DNA of 64,000 nt, from contig JAACJM010000104.1 in NCBI GenBank assembly GCA_013368315.1, positions 62,001 through 126,000 of the forward strand, read 5' to 3'. Position numbers and translations under genes: made by a program. This DNA is from Tetrapyrgos nigripes. Taxonomy: Eukaryota; Basidiomycota; Agaricomycetes; Agaricales; Campanellaceae. Of this stretch, positions 1-10,233 are shown in pieces. Positions within the stretch are counted from its first letter, which is position 1, and each line of letters begins with the position of its first letter. The notes under the pieces are model-generated. The model searched no databases and was not told where the DNA came from. It was given only the letters and a program-made list of their open reading frames with translations.

Positions 1-607
1 TTACCTCAAGCCAAGAAGACGAAGTACTCATTGAAGATATCCACTTTCCTCTCCAACTTGTCACATACCAAAGAAGAAGCAGAATCAGTGGTGGGTACAC
101 TACAACATGTCACCTTAGTAGCTCCACAAGGCCATTCCTATCTCGCCTCTCTCCACTGATTCGTATCTGGCTTCCAATTAACCGACCATCACCTCCTACG
201 TCACTGCCATACTAAAGCCATGGAGGAAGATCTGCACTGGTGGTTAGGACAGTTACAACTCGATTTCCTAGGACTACACATTGTGAACCCGTCTAACATC
301 GACGAATCCTTCATTCTCTACGTTGACGCATCTACGTCCTGGGGTATCGGCCTCATCCTCAATAACAGATGGTTAGCTTGGCAATACAAACCGAACTGGT
401 CTGGAGACAGCTGTCATATCGGATGGTCCGAAATGGTAGCCATCGAGTTAGCCATTCTCACGCTTGTAACATCGCACATCAAGAACACTCACATCAGAAT
501 CCTCTCAGACAACCAAGGAGTTGTCAGAGCGCTCAAGGCCGGTTATTCGCGTGGTCAAGCCCAGAATGCTTCCCTACGACGTATAGTATCAACCATGCAA
601 GAACATT
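1..607 (+). pseudogene. Retroelement RT connection plus RNase H domain, 5' fragment
   Basis: Frame 1 reads through an RT connection segment (a KTKYSLKISTFLS-like stretch followed by VVGTLQHV) and then RNase H. The first acidic residue is in LYVDASTSWGIG (about 313-348), a second acidic position is in the SEMVAIELAIL segment, and ILSDNQGVVRAL follows. An in-frame TGA at 157-159 separates the connection domain from RNase H; the context SLH-stop-FVSGF fits a former CGA arginine. Coding is cut at 607 by the DNA transposon and resumes at 6367 in the same frame. The catalytic RT core is outside the window. Role in the family: RNA degradation during reverse transcription. It cannot be functional as it stands. 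Confidence 0.75.
600..607. repeat. Target site duplication, left copy (AGAACATT)
   Basis: The eight bases AGAACATT directly precede the left inverted terminus and recur exactly at 6367-6374 after the right terminus. The RNase H frame (Q-E-H-S) continues correctly when one copy is removed together with the transposon, which confirms the exact boundaries. Confidence 0.9.
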
Positions 608-645
608 CAAGGGGGGTCAGCGTGAGAGCATTTCCATATATGGAT

Positions 646-684
646 GGTTAGTTAGTCCGAGGCTCCGGCCCTTAAAAATTTTTT
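646..684 (+). repeat. Subterminal direct repeat, left copy
   Basis: GGTTAGTTAGTCCGAGGCTC followed by GGCCCTTAAAAATTTTTT. A closely similar sequence lies in the same (direct, not inverted) orientation near the right end at 6288-6325. A shared TTTCCATATAT precedes both, at 631-641 and 6249-6257. Such repeats could be transposase binding sites. Confidence 0.6.
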
Positions 685-785
685 GGTGAGTACCCTTCCG
701 GTACCTCAAACTACGTCCCCGAAGTTGCCCCGACACCCCCCAATAGCTCAGTAATAGCACTAGAAGCACCCAGGGACTACCAAAG

Positions 786-3700
786 ATGCCTACGGTAAGC
801 TGTTTTCATCTAATAGAACAACTTGTATTGATCAATTGATCAGGATGACGACGACAATCCCGAAAATCTCACTATTCAAAACGACAATACAGTAATCTGT
901 CCGACATGTCATTCTGCAGTTAATTTGGGAAGGGTTGGTCTGGCGAACTACTATAAAAGACACAAGGGGTCGGCTGAGTGCGATAAACGGCTTCAGAAAT
1001 GGAGAAAGGATGAAGTTGTGAAAAAGACGAAGGCAACTGCGATGAGTTTTTTCAAACCTCGGGCTGCGCGCATACCATCCACAGTAACTGCACCTCCTCC
1101 CATTCATAGCAGTCCTCCAGAACCCCTTCATACAACCGGTACATCCGAGTCTTCTCAGCCAAACCACTGTCGAAATGTCAAACTACCCTGTCCAAGCGCA
1201 CTCCAGCTCCTCTCGGCCTTTCATACCCGCATACTGAAACTTCCCGAAGCGGTTGGAATCGCAAGTGCTGAAAATCCTCTTTCGTCATTTGCTGGAGACC
1301 CACGTGGATCAATTCCTGAAGGTGAAGACGCTTGGGAGACATGGAATGGTCCGCTGGACACGCTAGTGCAGCGGCCACCCGAGAATTTGGAGGAATTAAT
1401 TAGAAGTGGTGGGAAGTCGCTGATAGGAGTGCACAACCTACTAAAATACCTGGTCGTTGAGCATGGTATCGTTGGCGTACTGCTAGAAATGAAGATAGAG
1501 AGACTCATTAGAGCGATGGATAATGTGTATGTACTCCTGAAACATTTAATCATAGTTAAACTCACAATGTGGGACCCAGGTCACCCATAACCCAAACCCA
1601 TGACACGGAAATGAGTGAGGTATCACTTTTAGAGTGCAACGATACAACGTAAGTAACCATTTCCTTGATACGAGAAAAAGCTAACCTTCATTACTAAAGC
1701 GATGTGATAGATGTTGATATGGTTATGGCTAGATCACCTTCGCCATTGAACATGACCATACGCTGTCCAGGTATTGCAATCGAAGTCCTGCCAGGGCATA
1801 GTATCCATACCACGTACCCTTATGGGATACACGACAAACTTGGTGATCCGTGGGATTACGAAGTGAAGGCGGGATGCATGACAATCAGAGCCCGAGGCTG
1901 TCAGGACAATGTCACGCAATGTATGTGGTGCCAGTCTCTGAAAGATAATCCGATTCTGCGTGGGGTGTTAATACGGATGAGAGAAGGTGTTCATCCCAAT
2001 GCTCACCTGGTTTATCATGGTGTTGGGGGATTGATAAAGATTGTGCGAGAAAAGCAGGGCTCGGTGGTAGCGTTGAAGTTGCGACGTGTAAATGACATGA
2101 GAAAGCTGGCTGGGAAATGCCAGGTCATTGATTTGGCGAAGCAATGGTTAATGGCAGTGGGAAGTGGAAAGTATCAGAGAGTTGACCGGCTGGTTCAGGT
2201 GGGGTTGAAGAGAAAGTTGGGATTTGCGGGGATGTTGACGTTGTATCACCGTGCTGCTGCAAAAATCTATCGCACAGTCAATTATTCCGAGGAAGACAGA
2301 TTGCTGGGCTTACTGATTTGGCATCTTGGTGGAGCTCGTTTGGCCGGAATTGCACACCGGGCCCTCAACCTTCCCTGTCTCAGTACCCTACGAGGTAATT
2401 CCATCATCTCACAACTCTTATCTTCCCCGAAATTCCCTCGTCTTCAAGACGTTGAAGCCAACATAGCTTCTTGCATGGGAGAATTGTCCGAACTAGTCGA
2501 GTCACATCGTGTTGTTCACCAGACGGTGATGATTGACGAGTTAAAGGTGGAAGAGCGACCTAGGTGGGATGAGAAGAACAACGAGATAGTCGGAATTTGT
2601 AGGGAGCACAGCGGTGGATGGAGTCTAAAGTTCACGGGTCCTAAAGAAGTTGAGATGCTGATGGATGGATTGAAAGATGGGAAAATTCATTTGGCGACTG
2701 AGGTGTGTAATCAAATATCAAATGATGTCGTACGAGATCTGATGCTTGACTCAGGCTACAGTCGCAGCCATCGGATTTCTCAGTCAGGAGAGCCGTATAT
2801 ACAGTGCACGGCCCATGGTTGTTTCGGGGTCATGTAAACGTGAAAACGGAACTGAACATGCTCGACTGGTAGAGGTACTCTACGAGGGAAGTAAAGCCAC
2901 CAAACGCCGCACCATTTGTATTGCATCGGATGGTGAATCTCGCCGAGGTGATGCTCTGGCGCTAATGACCCTCCAGTTCCCATTGAGCCCATCCTCACCA
3001 ATTCATCCGTTGCTCTCGGAACTTCGATTTATGGACCTTCGAGTTGGGGAGGATGATATCACCATGGATAAGGACTTCAAGCATAACTTCAAGTGTCCGA
3101 GGAATCTTCTTCTACGTGCACGGGGCATTCTTTTGAATGGTGTCCATATCACACAAGCAAAAATCCGAGCTCATCTCAGGGATGCTGGGATGTCTTCACT
3201 CAAGATAGGCTCCTTGCTTCGACCAGATGATAAGCAAGATGTTAAACTCGCATACGAGCTTTTACATGTGTTATGGCCTACATCACTTCCTCCTGCCAAT
3301 GACTCTCTGAAGCCAGGGTACTCTGACACCAGAGATGCTCTTCAAACTCTTGGATCTCTTTTCCGCCACCTCATGCTGCCATACATATGCATCGATCTCT
3401 CCCTTTCCGAGCAATTAACGCATCTCAGCACTGCCGCTCATTTATTATTGGCCATGGTCCGTCAGGAAAATGCTGGATCCAGGCTGATGCCAACGTCACT
3501 CTATCGTAACCTAATGATCATGATCAAGAACGTCTTTTTCTGTGTCGCCAAAACACAGATTGACAATCCGTCAGGTCAATTCTGGTTAATTCTTTTGGGT
3601 ACAGATCGACTCGAGGAGCTTTTTGGCATTCTCCGCACTATGGTCGGGAATGATGCGAATGTCGATGCTCTCCAGCTGGCACAACGTCTCACAGGAACCA

Positions 3701-6081
3701 CAGAAGTATCCACGATCCTTGCTATTCATCCCGAATGGGATAAAAGTCCTCGCCGTCTGCGATTGCCAATTCTCTCTATTGATGAAATGGCTATTCATGA
3801 CTCCATTGATCACCTTAAGCCTTCGGCTTGGCGAGGCGATGTATCTGTGGCAAAAGTCAATCTTCTTACCTGCTGGAACGCTGGATTGCAGACGATCGAG
3901 AGGGAATTCCCTAACTATGGAGCAGTTTTATCGTCTGCGCCACAGGAGGTGAATATATTCAGTCCATTTGGGATTGACTTGATGGGTCGTGATCAAGATG
4001 ATTTGGATGATACGGCAGAGGATTACGGTGAAGATGTCTCAGGTATGCCTGGAGATACGTGCACTACCTCAGCTCCTGCTTTCGAGGATGCCATTTCCGA
4101 GGAGCATGCCGAAACTCACAAGCCATTCTTCGAGGTAGATGGAAAGCAGATCTGGAAGGGGCGCTACCTTAATGCAGAATTCAGACGCTACAAAAATCCC
4201 CAAGCTGGCTCTCGTGATCGCACTAAACGAGTGCTGGGAGGTACTCGGTACAATGTGTCCGTTGAGACAGCTACTCTTTTATCTTCCGACTCTGCCTCCT
4301 TCCTATCCCTAGACAACCCTATCGTCACTCTCCTTCGATGCGGGGACAGGTTCTTTCTCTGTATTGGAGAAGTTTGCGATATGACACACAATGGCACACA
4401 CACAGAAGAGCTAGATGTGCAAATACTCTCTGACACATCAATATCAGTCTCATTCCAGCTCCTCTATCTCATTCCTACGACAGAAGACGATGATCCATCA
4501 AGGAAGCATGACTGGAAGTGGTCTCGAACTCGCTCGACAACAACATACTCCGTACCCGGACGATTGATTGAACCAATAAATCCCGAGGTGGGCAACAGTC
4601 AATCAACCGGCGGTAAACCGTTCTACTTATTCGAAAGTTCGGTGTTGATGACAGTCGGGGCAATGCTGTTTGGGCGGCTAGTACGTGATGATGCGAACAT
4701 GATACCTACCGTTGGTGACACAAGTAACTTTCCTTATCGTAATGGTGGAGGTAAGTATTCATATCCATCAACTATTCTCGAGAAATTTTAACTTATTTCA
4801 ACGCTAGGTGAAGCATGCTTCGTATGCGAAGATGATTCAAAGGAAATCGAGTTTGCAAATGTCGGATCATGTCCACTTTGCCCTGGAAACATCAAGTTAT
4901 CTAGCGGTCCTTTGACACTCGCTCATAATGCCGCTCACTTTCATTTTGACCCTCAGATCAAAAAGTCCGAGGAGCCTTGTGGTCTGTGTTTACGGCCATC
5001 CCCGCAGTGCGTATTCTATCTTAAAAAGGGGAAGGGAGCGGACGGATTGTTTTCAGTTGATTGGAAATCGTCGAAATGTGCAAATGCCCAAACCTTCTCA
5101 TATGGTCCAGCTTCCGAATCAACGGATGCGAGCCCTTCCTCGAACGTGCCTGTCCCATGCCCATGGTGTCCTGATAAAGCACCCGCAGTATGGAAATACA
5201 ACCTGCTCATCCATATTTCGAATCACCATTCATTTGCGAGTCTCCCGGATCATCTCTCGATCACAAACAGCGAAAAGAAGAGACTTGAGTCAGTGTGGAA
5301 GCAACGAACAAAGACTGTGAAGTCAAGGAAAGGGAAGAAATCAGACGCACTGCAGTTGATCATCTCCTCAGCTCATAGCACTCGCAACGCCCTCAGGTAA
5401 GTGGGTATATTGAACTGATGACGACGTATACTGACCATTGTCTTTTGATTGTCGTAGTATTGATGCCACGCTGGACACTGTAACCAATACAGAAACAGAT
5501 GCGGCTGAAATCGAAGCTGATGAGATGGCAATCGAGGAGAACGACAGAGTGATTAGTCTTTCTTCGGATACAGAGGTAAAATCAATCTGATTATAAGAAT
5601 TCAAAGACTCATCTTTTACTGGATTTTTGATGTAGGGTGATGACCCGGAACTGCCTTTCGAAATGGTGGAGGCTGCAAACAGTGAAGACCAACGTGACAC
5701 TATAGAACCAGTAGTCAATGTTGAACTAGCAGCCTCTCACTTTGACAAAAACCTATTTACTCTTGAAGGAACCCGTACGTGAACTGGGCGGAAGGTCCGT
5801 GCAAGGGACATATCAGCTCTAACACACTGCTATTGTGACTGCATCGTCGAAAGTGATGAGATAGAGGCAGATAACGACGTTATTTGCTGTAAAAAGAAGG
5901 GTTGCAGTACGAAATATGTAAGTAATCCTTAATCTCACCTTTCAAATGGCTGTCTAATGTTTCTTAGTATCATTTGAGTTGTGTAGGACTTGAAGCGAAG
6001 ATTGCAAACTGGATATGTGATGCTTGCGAGGGCGATCGTCCAGCAGATACCCGTGCTAAGAAAAAGGTAAAGAAGCAATAG
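786..6081 (+). pseudogene. Transposase with N-terminal zinc knuckle and C-terminal PHD-like finger
   Basis: Nine exons inferred from GT..AG introns of 49-61 bp: 786-794, 844-1526, 1580-1648, 1700-2702, 2755-4750, 4808-5396, 5458-5575, 5636-5917, 5968-6081. The spliced frame is consistent and totals 1,621 codons. Domains in order: an N-terminal CPTC...H..C finger (about residues 25-50), a Cys-containing segment, a putative RNase H fold core with MIDEL, ASDGE and TDRLEELFGILRTM motifs, two Cys/His clusters (CFVC..CPLC, then CGLC and CPWC with a HISNHH stretch), and a C-terminal PHD-like finger (CDC...CC..GC...YHLSC...WICDAC). An in-frame TGA at 5780-5782 (codon 1538) would remove the PHD finger. 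A 42-nt GTACGT..CAG intron (5775-5816) could in principle bypass it, but the skipped codons look like conserved coding. I recognise the family as common but unnamed in Agaricomycetes; the P-like assignment is inference. Confidence 0.8.
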
Positions 6082-6287
6082 TATAGAGAGCCTGTACAGA
6101 AACATCTTAAAGACAAAAGAATAGATATAAAATACCATATTTTATGACTTGTATGGCTCCGAGGTGATAGCGAAGATCATAAAACTAAGGCAAACCAACG
6201 TCGTTGAGGAAGAGGTGTAGCAGTACACGTGTAAAGGATGGCTGTGCTTTCCATATATAGTAAAATTGTATTATCTAATCAATGACG

Positions 6288-6325
6288 TAGTTAGTTAGTC
6301 CAGCGCTCGAGGCCTTAAAAAAATT
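6288..6325 (+). repeat. Subterminal direct repeat, right copy
   Basis: TAGTTAGTTAGTCCAGCGCT followed by CGAGGCCTTAAAAAAATT, same strand as the left copy at 646-684. Confidence 0.6.
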
Positions 6326-6366
6326 TCCAACCCTATATCACCCTACAAATTTTTTGACCCCCCTTG

Positions 6367-6374
6367 AGAACATT
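6367..6374. repeat. Target site duplication, right copy (AGAACATT)
   Basis: Exact copy of 600-607 immediately after the right inverted terminus. Confidence 0.9.
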
Positions 6375-6562
6375 CCATATGGTTGTCCGTTGACTGGATT
6401 CCCTCAGCTGCAAATCTCGCTGATGAACCTTCAAGAGGGATCTTCCCATCTAGAGCTACATTACATCCTTGTCCTCCCAAGATCCCGAAAGAATTATCTC
6501 CTTACATACAAAAATCCATAGACTATCATGACCCTCGTATAACTCCAATTACAGTAGATTAA
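6367..6562 (+). pseudogene. Retroelement RNase H, 3' fragment
   Basis: Continues the 1-607 reading frame after the inserted transposon. It shows the typical RNase H end WIPSAANLADEPSRG (from 6395), in which D is the last catalytic acid, and ends at TAA 6560-6562. After it, 6563-6810 contains a short direct repeat (GCTTCCTCGT...TGTACCTTAATAACT at about 6577 and 6634) and the leader of the recombinase gene. Confidence 0.75.
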
Positions 6563-6810
6563 TTTCATTTCTACAGGCTTCCTCGTTTCCAAACCGCAAC
6601 TTCCATGTACCTTAATAACTCCAAATCCCTATGAGCTTCCTCGTTCCAGACCATAGCTTATATGTACCTTAATAACTACAAATCCAGACCTCTCATAATG
6701 AAATTCTCACGGATACCAACATTCAAATACCGAAGTCAACGAACAAGTGACATATCCAACTCTTTCCTCTCCTTTACCACAATCATCTCACTCATTTCTT
6801 TCCTTTCACA

Positions 6811-7935
6811 ATGCCTCGTTGCAAATCACTCTCCCCCAATCGCCCAAAGGCTCGCCCTCAGAAACGCTCGAATTCTCTCCCTCCAAAGTTCGCCGACGAA
6901 CCTTCCTTCAATACCCTCCGTAATCCCAACCTTTCTGACGCCGCTGCAGCTGCCATAGCTGGCTCTGTAGTCTCCGAAACCCGCCGTCGTCAACAACTCG
7001 CAGTCACTGAATTCGCCGTTTGGGCCAACGACATGGGTCTCCACCCAGACAAAGTCCTCCCTGCCTCTGAAGCAATTCTGTGTGAATTTGCCGCATCCTT
7101 CCTTGGTCGTCGTGCTGGCGGTACAGTCAAGGCGAAACTGAGTGCCCTCAAGACATGGCATCTCAACCTAGGCTTCAAGTGGAACGGTGCTGACCTCCTT
7201 CGTCGCGCACTCACGGGTATTGATCGCCAATCTCCCACCTCCTCTCACCGTCCTGAACACCCTCCGGTTACCCGAGAGATGATGCACAGCTTACACGTTG
7301 CCTGGTCCACTTCATCTCGAGGCGACCATAAATGTGCCAACGCTGGTTCCAAGTGTGGCATCCTTGGTCAACTCCGTCTGGGCAAATATCTCCCCAAAAA
7401 CTCTGACCCTCGCCTTTTCGATCCATCCAAACATCCCTGTGTTCAAGACGTTGTCGAACTCCCTCCACCCACGCCTGCTTCCGAATACAGCCCTATGTCC
7501 ATGCACCTTCCCAGTACGAAAACTTCCATCTTCAAAGGCGACGACGTCCATATCCATGTGTACCATGGCTCGCTCAACGCCACGAAGGCCACACACACCC
7601 ACGTCTGCGCAAACCGCCTTTCTCCTCAAGATCCCTTCATGTCTTATTGAGACGACTCTGGCAAACTCAAAGTGATGACAAAATCCCACTTCCTCGCGCT
7701 GTGCAATGAAGTATGGACCAGAGAAGGCTACCCCAGATTCACAGGCCATTCCTTCCGCATCGGCGGCACCTCCCTTCTTTTGCAAGACGGTGTCAACCCG
7801 GAGTGTGTTAAGATGTGTGGTAGATGGAAGTCCAGTGCCTTCACTCGCTACTGGAGGGACCTTCATACCTGTGCCACTGTTCATATTGATAGAGTACACG
7901 CCCGCAACTGCCTTCACCAACGACTTAACGCTTAA
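6811..7935 (+). pseudogene. DIRS-type tyrosine recombinase (integrase) with one nonsense codon
   Basis: A single frame of 375 codons from ATG 6811, interrupted only by TGA at 7648-7650 (codon 280, context SY-stop-DDSGKL, where arginine CGA is the likely ancestor). Residues expected of tyrosine recombinases are visible: first arginine in GQLRLG (R189), H-x-x-R in GHSFRIGG (H313, R316), the conserved W in GRWKSS, and the nucleophile tyrosine in TRYWRDL (Y347). The N-terminal part (about 75-150) resembles a SAM-like core-binding domain. In the family the enzyme inserts a circular cDNA without target duplication. The segment around residues 155-185 is divergent and may be locally damaged. Confidence 0.75.
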
Positions 7936-8230
7936 ACATCACACCAGTTCCTCATTATATTCTAGTACAACACGCTCCTGTATTCCGTTCATGTATCCTC
8001 CTCTCTCATTTCCATCGTCCACATTACTTGTTCCATCATCACATACTATCATACATATGTAAAGTTTTACCTCTTACATGTCACTAAGTCTTACTGTCCT
8101 TATTTCACGTCTGGCATCATACACAAATACATAACATTTTCCTGTCGCTTTGCCTTGCTTGACCTTCGGTCTCTGGGTGGTCGTCCCATCAGTCTGCTAC
8201 GATGCGCTTTGGCTAGCTTGTGAGCTTTGG

Positions 8231-8373
8231 GTTGTCGTATCTTTTTCCTTCTGGACTCCCCCGACTCCGAATATTTATCCGGTGAAAGCACGGAATAAAT
8301 ATTCCGCCGTCTACCCAAAACGACAGGATGTGTTTGAGGTCTGTTTCACATACAAAGAGCTTCAACTCCGAAA
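8231..8373 (+). repeat. 143-bp direct repeat, copy 1 (B1 of split repeats, inferred)
   Basis: About 90% identical to 8758-8900 (both begin GTTGTCRTATCTTTTTCC and end CAACTCCGAAA). In PAT/Ngaro elements two B repeats flank an A2 repeat at the 3' end; 8374-8757 would be A2. The matching A1 would lie upstream of the window. Confidence 0.65.
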
Positions 8374-8757
8374 GTGAGATTCTATGACGAAGGATAGAGA
8401 ATGTATTTTCAGAGTTAAGACTCTGACATCGCGATAACATGACCTGGTCCTCTCTTGACTTCTTACGTCCATCATCCATAGGATATATTTTCCGTTTGTC
8501 TCTACACAAGCTTAATCTTCGACCCACCACCATCCCCTTCTTCCACCACTCATTCCTTTCTCTCCACCGCTCACTCTCACATGCATATCGAGTATTGATA
8601 CACATATCCTTTCAAACCCACCACCGTCCCCTTTATCTCCCTCCTGCATTTTCTTTCTCTCAAGTTTTCTATATCTCATCTTATACCTTCTAGAGTTCCA
8701 AAATGACATTCATGTATCTACACGGATTTACAGCAGTCTGTCGTCCAGAAGTTTTAG

Positions 8758-8900
8758 GTTGTCATATCTTTTTCCTTCTGGACTCCCCCAACTCCGAATA
8801 TTTATCCAGTGAAAGCACAGAATAAATATTCCGCCGACTACCCAAAACGACAGGATGCGTTTGAGGTCTGTTTCGCGTACAAAGAGCTTCAACTCCGAAA
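8758..8900 (+). repeat. 143-bp direct repeat, copy 2 (B2, inferred right end of the retroelement)
   Basis: Second copy of the 8231-8373 repeat. The Helitron-like element begins 28 bp further on. Confidence 0.65.
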
Positions 8901-8928
8901 ATATTTATTCCTATATTTATTCCTATAT

Positions 8929-10225
8929 TCCCGATACTTTAGTATAAAGGGAGTGTAGGGTGGACCTGTAAAGCCGTCCAGATTGTGTAAGCTGTTAGCT
9001 AAGCGTTTTTTCGGCTGAAATCGTCCATTCGATCGTTGAAGTGATCATTGAGTCGCCACAAGTTTACTACCTTGTTGCATGTCAAGGAACCAGTCCCCTA
9101 TTACCCTTCTTTGTTGCTCTCAATGATTACAGTCAACACCATCCCAGCCTTTGCCAAGCTGACCGACACTCTACCTGTCACAGTCCTCTTTTGTTCATTG
9201 TGGCAACGTCTGCACCTTCCAGCCTGCTTGACCTTGTCTGTGACAGTCTGCGCAAGCTCAACTGAAGTTGATTTTGAATGCACTTTGACAGTCACTGTTG
9301 TGGATGGAGATGCTTTGTGTATACATAATATGTCGCTGAGCTCTGACTGGCTGCAATCATTCCCCATTTCCAAGGGACTCTCAGTCAGAGTCTCCAGGGA
9401 TGTTGTGTTAGCGAGCGGTCTATTTGAGGGTGCATGTGTAATTTGTTGTTAAACCTTTTATTCTAACTCAATGCCCGAATCTTAGCTGCTCCAGATCTCT
9501 CCAGAGATATTCCTACTCCCTGGATGAGTCTTGCAGGTTTTGAACCTGGTTATCCGAGCTATATGCTGGGGTCTTATTCACTTTCTGTGTTGTCATCGCA
9601 GGCTTACAGTACCACACCTTCTGCATACAATCATGATACAATACATGATATGTTTCTTGGTCCATCCTCCCAATTCTTGGCATTTGGATCCAGTCCCACG
9701 GCTCTTAGTGAGCATGTTGCATGCCACAGCATTCACATCTCAATGTTGAGACAAGAAGAAATGAAAAAGTTGCTTTTTGATCATCTTGTCAGATAAGTGT
9801 TATGAAGTTGACAACACAGTTGTGTGCCCTTCGCATTGCCTCAGAATTACCAAGCTCACTGCATTGGTTTTGTGCATGAATTGGTGAATGCGTTCAACAT
9901 CACTGGATATCAATGATAACATCCACTGGCAATGTTGCGCTTGTTCGTCTCTCTTGGCAGGCTATGGCATATCTGGCGTTGATGCATCAAGGAAAATCAT
10001 TGCGGGGCTCTCTTCAGTATTCCTTCCTTCCAAATCATTCTAGTCTAAAACAGGGTGCACCCCTTTCATCGTGGTCTTACTAGATATCAGTTTTGTTTCA
10101 TTCAGTGCTCCCCTTTCTTCATTTCAGCATCTGTTTGTGTTGTTTCCTTGTCACTCACTACAATCAAAGGAACAGAGCAGCATCAGTATTGGGTTTGGCG
10201 GCCCTCAAGTGCCGCGCTATGCTAA
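8929..10225 (+). mobile_element. Helitron-like non-autonomous element, copy 1
   Basis: Begins TCCCGATACTTTAGTATAAA and ends with a GC-rich hairpin (GCGGC, 8-nt loop, GCCGC) followed by GCTATGCTAA, that is a CTAA terminus. The next base is T. No inverted termini or target duplication are seen. These are the hallmarks of Helitrons (5' TC, 3' hairpin plus CTRR). The interior has no convincing gene; the ORFs of 72-134 aa within it lack recognisable domains. A second element with the same ends follows 8 bp later. Confidence 0.5.
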
Positions 10226-10233
10226 TGCTAAAT

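Larger units (their letters stand above)
608..6366 (+). mobile_element. 5.76-kb autonomous-type DNA transposon, P-element-like (inferred)
   Basis: Seen: 12-bp perfect inverted termini (CAAGGGGGGTCA at 608-619, TGACCCCCCTTG at 6355-6366), an 8-bp target duplication, and one nine-exon gene on the plus strand filling most of the interior. Known: 8-bp duplications are made by the P, hAT and Zisupton/KDZ superfamilies. Inference: the transposase acidic motifs (MIDEL...GI..EH, ASDGE, TDRLEELFG..R) resemble those of P/THAP9 transposases more than hAT or KDZ. It sits in the RNase H domain of an older retroelement. One nonsense codon suggests the copy is no longer autonomous. Confidence 0.85.
1..8900 (+). 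mobile_element. DIRS/Ngaro-like tyrosine-recombinase retroelement, 5' end outside the window
   Basis: Seen: reverse transcriptase connection and RNase H coding (1-607, resuming 6367-6562), then a tyrosine recombinase (6811-7935), then a 143-bp direct repeat pair (8231-8373 and 8758-8900). Known: RT, RNase H and tyrosine recombinase in this order with split direct repeats at the 3' end is the layout of DIRS-order elements, notably the PAT/Ngaro group. The element lacks a visible methyltransferase, which favours Ngaro. It is decayed, with in-frame TGA codons at 157 and 7648, and is split by a DNA transposon at 608-6366. The 5' part of the RT lies left of the window. Confidence 0.75.

Noticed and set aside
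925..1590. Independent short zinc-finger gene
   Set aside because: Splice sites join it in phase to the rest of the transposase gene, so it is exon 2 rather than a separate gene.
2700..2760. Frameshift between the two large transposase frames
   Set aside because: A 52-bp GTGTGT..CAG intron (2703-2754) links them with a continuous peptide, so no frameshift is needed.
6811..7935. Crypton (tyrosine recombinase DNA transposon)
   Set aside because: The upstream RT/RNase H fragment in the same orientation and the 3' split repeats fit a DIRS-order retroelement better.
9520..9580. tRNA-like GGTTTTGAACCTGG segment
   Set aside because: It has a T-loop-like look but no A box, anticodon stem or acceptor stem in the right spacing.
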